Part shown: positions 59,799 to 64,000 of the stretch, piece after piece | How the letters are laid out: each line of letters starts with the position of its first letter | How positions within the stretch are numbered: position 1 is the first letter of the stretch | NCBI GenBank assembly: GCA_033032175.1 | Contig: CM065331.1 | Location: forward strand, 8,060,370-8,124,369 | Origin: Saturnia japonica | Taxonomy: Eukaryota; Arthropoda; Insecta; Lepidoptera; Saturniidae | Direction of reading: 5' to 3' | DNA length: 64,000 nucleotides | Notes under the pieces: generated by a model | What the model was told of the DNA's origin: nothing | The model's input: only the letters and a program-made list of their open reading frames with translations | Database searches by the model: none | Program-made: the position numbers and the translations under genes

Positions 59799-59904
59799 TC
59801 TATTGATGTACCATACATAGTGACTGATATATTCATCGTCCACAGACCGCTTATGAATAGACAGAGGGCGTACTCGCTGTAAATTATATGCGCAAATATT
59901 ATGA

Positions 59905-59910
59905 TAATAA
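59905..59910 (+). promoter_or_regulatory. Candidate poly(A) signal
   Basis: AATAAA occurs about 107 bases after the stop codon of the zinc-finger gene, a plausible polyadenylation signal. Other AATAAA strings lie at about 60310 and 60401. The true cleavage site is unknown. Confidence 0.4.
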
Positions 59911-61949
59911 AAAATTTAGTATAATCGATCAGTCTCGACGAAAAATGCTATTTGTCTGTTCGTTATAAATAATCTAATAGGAATGTTATACTGTTAATTC
60001 ATGTCTGAAGCGACCTGAGACAGAATTGCCAGGGTCCGAATTAAACGTTGCCAACGAAGAGAAATAGAGGCCCCGAATAATATTTAAATAATTTTTAAAA
60101 ATAAAACCAATTTCGTGTAAATGCGATCTTCTTTTCTTTAAGATAAAGTTTTTATTTTTCTGTTGTTAAAAATTCGAGGTATCATTATTGCCTCGAGTTA
60201 CGAGAGTCGAACCTTTGACAGACTTTACGGCTCCTAGAATGTTTGACAAAAAATTCAGTTGCCTACTACACTTTATTCTTAGCATGGTAGAAGAGTTTAA
60301 ATTCTTTAAATAAAATCTCTATCAAAATAAATGCCGTCATAGTTATTACGATTGATTTTAAAAAAATGTTTTGTTTTTAAGTGAAATTGTTCCCTAAATA
60401 ATAAAGGTTTGGAATATGAAATATGAGTTTTAATTATTTGAATGGTATATAAATATCTTTTGCTTTAAGTATGTATGCAGTAAAGTTAATTAAGTAATAA
60501 TTTTACGAGTGTACCGATAGATCAGGACGCCCAGCGCGACTGCTGTTACTTATAAAATGTATGTCTATAAACTTAACTATTGTTCCAGTAAGTTACGAGC
60601 GTGCAACATGCTTTAAACGCTGCATTTAACTAAGTCATCACGAATTGAAAGTTTCATACGAAAAAATATGTAACAAACAATTGGACTCTAATTAATAACC
60701 TACTCTTAGAGTAGGTATGTTTTTCCGCTAGTTTAGAAATTTTTTTAAGCGATTTTGTAATATATATATGTGTATATCTTATACTATAAATGACGATACT
60801 TTCTCTGATGGTAAGCACAGCTCAATCGAAAACTCAACGGTGACCACCGAGAGATCGAAATAATAAATATCTCTTCACGTTACGCGTGATGGACCCGATG
60901 TCATAAGAATGAAGCCAAGTTAGAAATCGAGTATCATAGAAAGTACGCTTTGTTAATGGATTGAGGCATGTACATTCCTACAGCTATAATTAAAGGAACT
61001 GCAATGTAACTCGACACCAGTTAGATCTCGGCTCTTTTATCGGTGAAAATGACTAACGTCACTTCTACCGAATTTTGCCGGACTGCGAAAAAGGAGGGTT
61101 ATGTTTTTCGAGTGTATGATGTATGTCTACTTTTTGGCACGCTCTGTAGCCTAAACGTCTTGATAGATTTTAGCATAAGAGGTGTCGTTAGATTTGTCTT
61201 AATTGTGAAAGTGATCTAGGCTATATAATATTTAAGTATTAGGTATGTCTGGGAATTAAAAGCAACATAGCATTTGCTACGTTTTTAATAATTTTTGCAT
61301 TTATGTTTCTTTTGGAATTATTCTTTCTGACGATACTGAATCGATTCTACTGTTCTAACAAATACGGTAGATTTAAATAAATTAATTAATTTAAAAAATC
61401 AACCAATATACATAATGATGACAGGGCGTGATCCACAACCCGCTTATCAGTGCGTTCATCGTTTTGCAATGATAAATTATTTCGATATCCGATAACAAAT
61501 CGATAAAGTTTCAATTAATGATATATGTATACAATTTTATTTTGATAATACAAATTTGTCTCTGTGATTTTGTTACGTTAAAATTGAAGAATTACCAACA
61601 GACACCTAAATCACAAATTTTGTTATTATTTTCGAAAAGTGTTCTTATTTGTAAATTTTGTTGGATTGAGTGCCTTACTTAGAAGATACAAAATTATTAA
61701 AACGTAAGTACTTTGAAATAGTTTGTAACTCAGTATTGAAATAATTCCGTACTGTCAGAGTTTAAATTGGTAATGGACGGTAACTATGGATAAATTTTAA
61801 ACGTTATTTGGTATAGGTACTTTTTTCTATCCTCTCAGAAGCACAGATTTTTTAATTGTTGATTTGTAGCGTTTGTTTTTAAATCTCCATGTTATTTACA
61901 AGTAATTTAACCACAATTTATCCTTAGAGGCTAAGCTTTATAGCCACAA
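59911..61949. other. Downstream region, no gene seen
   Basis: 3' flank of the zinc-finger gene. AT-rich, with a dispersed repeat at 61064-61240 (inverted copy of 2381-2515) and a CACCGAGAGATC-type fragment near 60845 that also occurs near 5095. No exon, tRNA or rRNA recognised. Confidence 0.5.
61080..61230 (+). repeat. Dispersed repeat, copy of 2381-2515 family
   Basis: GAAAAAGGAGGGTTATGTTT, TTTTTGGCACGCTCTGTAGC and GTCGTTAGATTTGTCTTAAT form the orientation usually seen in lepidopteran repeats. Confidence 0.7.
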
Positions 61950-62240
61950 TTTCCCCTGATCTTGAGTGGCGATATGGCTCAAGATGGTAACACGCTAAGC
62001 CTAGTGGAATACAGACTCTCAAGCGCATCTGCCGGAACACACCTATAGGTGCTGGTGACAGATGTTTAACTTGAGGGTGGTAGCTAGCTAGGCGGACATT
62101 AGAAAAAGCCCTACCACCATGCTATGGTTTCATCACGATGTTTTCCTTCACCGGACGCTCAGGCTCATTGCAGAGATTCGAACTGACGTCGATGGACGCG
62201 GAGTCTGTACACGTTACCACACAACCATCATTGCCTTAAA
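61950..62240 (-). mobile_element. tRNA-derived SINE (family C), fullest copy
   Basis: On the minus strand the tRNA-like head has an A box TGGTTGTGTGG (62217-62227) and a B box AGTTCGAATCT (62174-62184), joined by GACTCCGCGTCCATCGACGT. The body runs to about 61962 (GCCATATCGCC). Partial copies at 14800-14935 and 19640-19765. Confidence 0.72.
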
Positions 62241-64000
62241 ATGATATGAACCAATGATAGGCAAATGTCTATTTGTTACAATTATCATCTGAATGGTTAT
62301 GAACAGATTGATGATGTTTATTTATTTGAACACTTAAATAAACAATAAAACAAGTAAAGAAAAATAGACAGAGAACATTGCTTAGTGCTACTATAATTAA
62401 AAGTGTAGACTACATGATAAATAGAATATAGCGAGTAACAAGAAGCAGAAGAGAAAGCAAATTCAAAGTTAACTAACAAATAAACAACAACAAAAACGTT
62501 GCTGCAACGTTGTGTAATATAATACGTTAACAACGCGACTGGTATAGGTACAAACCTTTCTAGCTCAGTCCTCACGAGTCAACCTGTTAACGACAAAATT
62601 GTCGACGGTGGCCATTATTTGTGCACTGTATTGTACGTACCATCAGGTACTGTACAGTATATTTACAAAGTAGCACGGTTAAGTGACGGAACTCCCAGTG
62701 AATGCATGACCTTAGTTTGACGTCACATTTACATCATACGTGTCATATTTACATAAATTTCATTGATGATAGACAAATATAGGTCATAACGTGTTCTCTG
62801 GGTTGTGCCTAGGTTTGCCAACTTTTTTTATATCGAATATAGTATTTTCGTAGCTATTACCTGAAAAAATATAGTAGATGACAAAAAAGCAAAAGGAATA
62901 AGTAGGTTTTAAATACATAAATATTGTATTTTTTGAAGGAATATTTTTTACTACTTCATAGACAATGATAATCAATAAATAAACAAATCAAATTGACAAT
63001 GACAATATCTAGTTTATTTCAAAAATATATAATATATAGGAAGGAGGTTACTATATCATATAGTAGGGTTGGCAATCCTAGCTGTACATAATGGAAGCAC
63101 AGTACCAAACCATTGGCATAGCTAGCAAAGTTTCATTGTGGACGTCAGCCAGCCAGATGTTCAGCCATTATAAGCCAATTTTTTTTCTCAACATGAAAAT
63201 AATACAACCTGTACCTATTATATTCCTTCAAAACTGTCGATCTTTCTAGAATGAGCCATAATGAGTTTTGTACTCTCCCCCAACTTATACGCGCGTGCTC
63301 CGGAGTAGCGACCTATTATCGACCAACCTGTGGACAAACAAGTAAACAAATCCTTTAAATTAGGCTTGAAGATGCATTTTAAAAGATGACAATCATTTTG
63401 CTGAGCTAGATTAAAAAACGAATTACCCAAAATGTTGGCGACAGAACAGTTATTTTCGTGTCTTGTGTGTTTTACGATATTATGTTATATTATTGTGTGT
63501 ATGTGTTATGTACTATGTGTTATGATAAAATAGATCGATATGGATAATATTATAGAGAAATGTTAGCGACTACACTACATTCTAGGTTGCATGTTATGTA
63601 TTAAGTTGTATATAAATGCTTATGTATTGTGTGTCACATATATGGAAATAGAACTAATATAGAATAGATAAATACATAGAATAAGTCAATAGAGTAAGGA
63701 TATTCAATGTTATAGAAACTTTACGAACAGAAAGCGGTGATGCCGCCCGTAAATTGCATTGTTTTTGGCTTATGTACGGAATATATACTTGATGTATATA
63801 ATATGTGAATGTGTAATGGATAGGTAATACGATAAGGAATATTTTGACATATAACATGTATAAACAAAGATATATAACGAAAGAAATATAGAGCGATTAA
63901 CAGGGCGACCAAAGTGAAAACTAAAATTAAAACACGAATTAAAGCGGGGCTCTCTTTACGGTCACTCTCCGAACTACTTAAGCTCGAAGAGGCGCCGTAT
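62241..64000. other. Right end of window, no gene seen
   Basis: AT-rich with runs of TGTGT/TATGT (63470-63620) and the repeat at 63095-63260. TAGATTAAAAAACGAATTAC at 63409 resembles the MITE end at 6822. Short open stretches show no family features. Confidence 0.5.
63095..63260. repeat. Dispersed repeat (copy at about 21950-22120)
   Basis: CATTATAAGCCAATTTTTTT with CTCAACATGAAAATAATACA matches CACTATAAGCCAATTATTTT with CTCAAGGTGAAAAGAATAAA at 22019-22056, and both continue to a TTTTTCTAGA / CTTTCTAGA block. Non-coding, class unknown. Confidence 0.6.

Noticed and set aside
62318..62575. 85-codon minus-strand open stretch
   Set aside because: Low-complexity, Ser/Tyr/Phe-rich, no splice context and no family motif.

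Overview
This is insect nuclear DNA, most likely from a moth or butterfly. It is AT-rich, has GT-AG introns and single genes spread over tens of kilobases, and is packed with repeat types I recognise from Lepidoptera: CTAG-ending Helitrons, tRNA-derived SINEs, RTE-like tails and interspersed fragments ending in a run such as ACGGAACCCTAAAA. The species call is inference; no search was run.

The one host gene I can support is a very large C2H2 zinc-finger gene on the + strand. I rebuilt it exon by exon from splice sites and reading phase: 27 coding exons from 2626 to the stop at 59798, plus a duplicated alternative of exon 22. Every junction keeps the frame (1,419 residues from the first complete codon using one exon-22 copy). 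The 5' end (start codon and first exon or exons) is not identified and probably lies left of the window. The protein has a long acidic N-terminal region with CxxC pairs, about 18 zinc fingers (most split across introns) and a finger-free C-terminal tail.

Layout. 1-1986: two copies of a macro-repeat, each starting with a Helitron-like 3' end and holding an array of 91-bp monomers in an alternating 182-bp order. 2626-29089: exons 1-21 with introns carrying MITEs, SINEs, Helitrons and a 5'-truncated LINE. 30025-37553: a 1.16-kb segment containing exon 22 is present twice at about 1% divergence; the copies flank a 5'-truncated DIRS-type retrotransposon, and the second copy also carries a 1.5-kb terminal-inverted-repeat transposon whose empty site is preserved in the first copy. 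38500-48350: hairpin element, broken mariner, two hAT transposons nested with perfect 8-bp target duplications, and a Merlin-type transposase remnant. 48640-53650: a decayed BEL/Pao element. 54488-59798: exons 23-27, with another LINE fragment in an intron. 59800-64000: no gene seen, only a poly(A) signal and repeats.

The observations most worth following are the tandem duplication of a phase-symmetric two-finger exon around a DIRS element, and four GTATCGATAC palindromes near the ends of the outer BED-finger hAT; these contain the TATCGATA site bound by the hAT-related Drosophila factor DREF.
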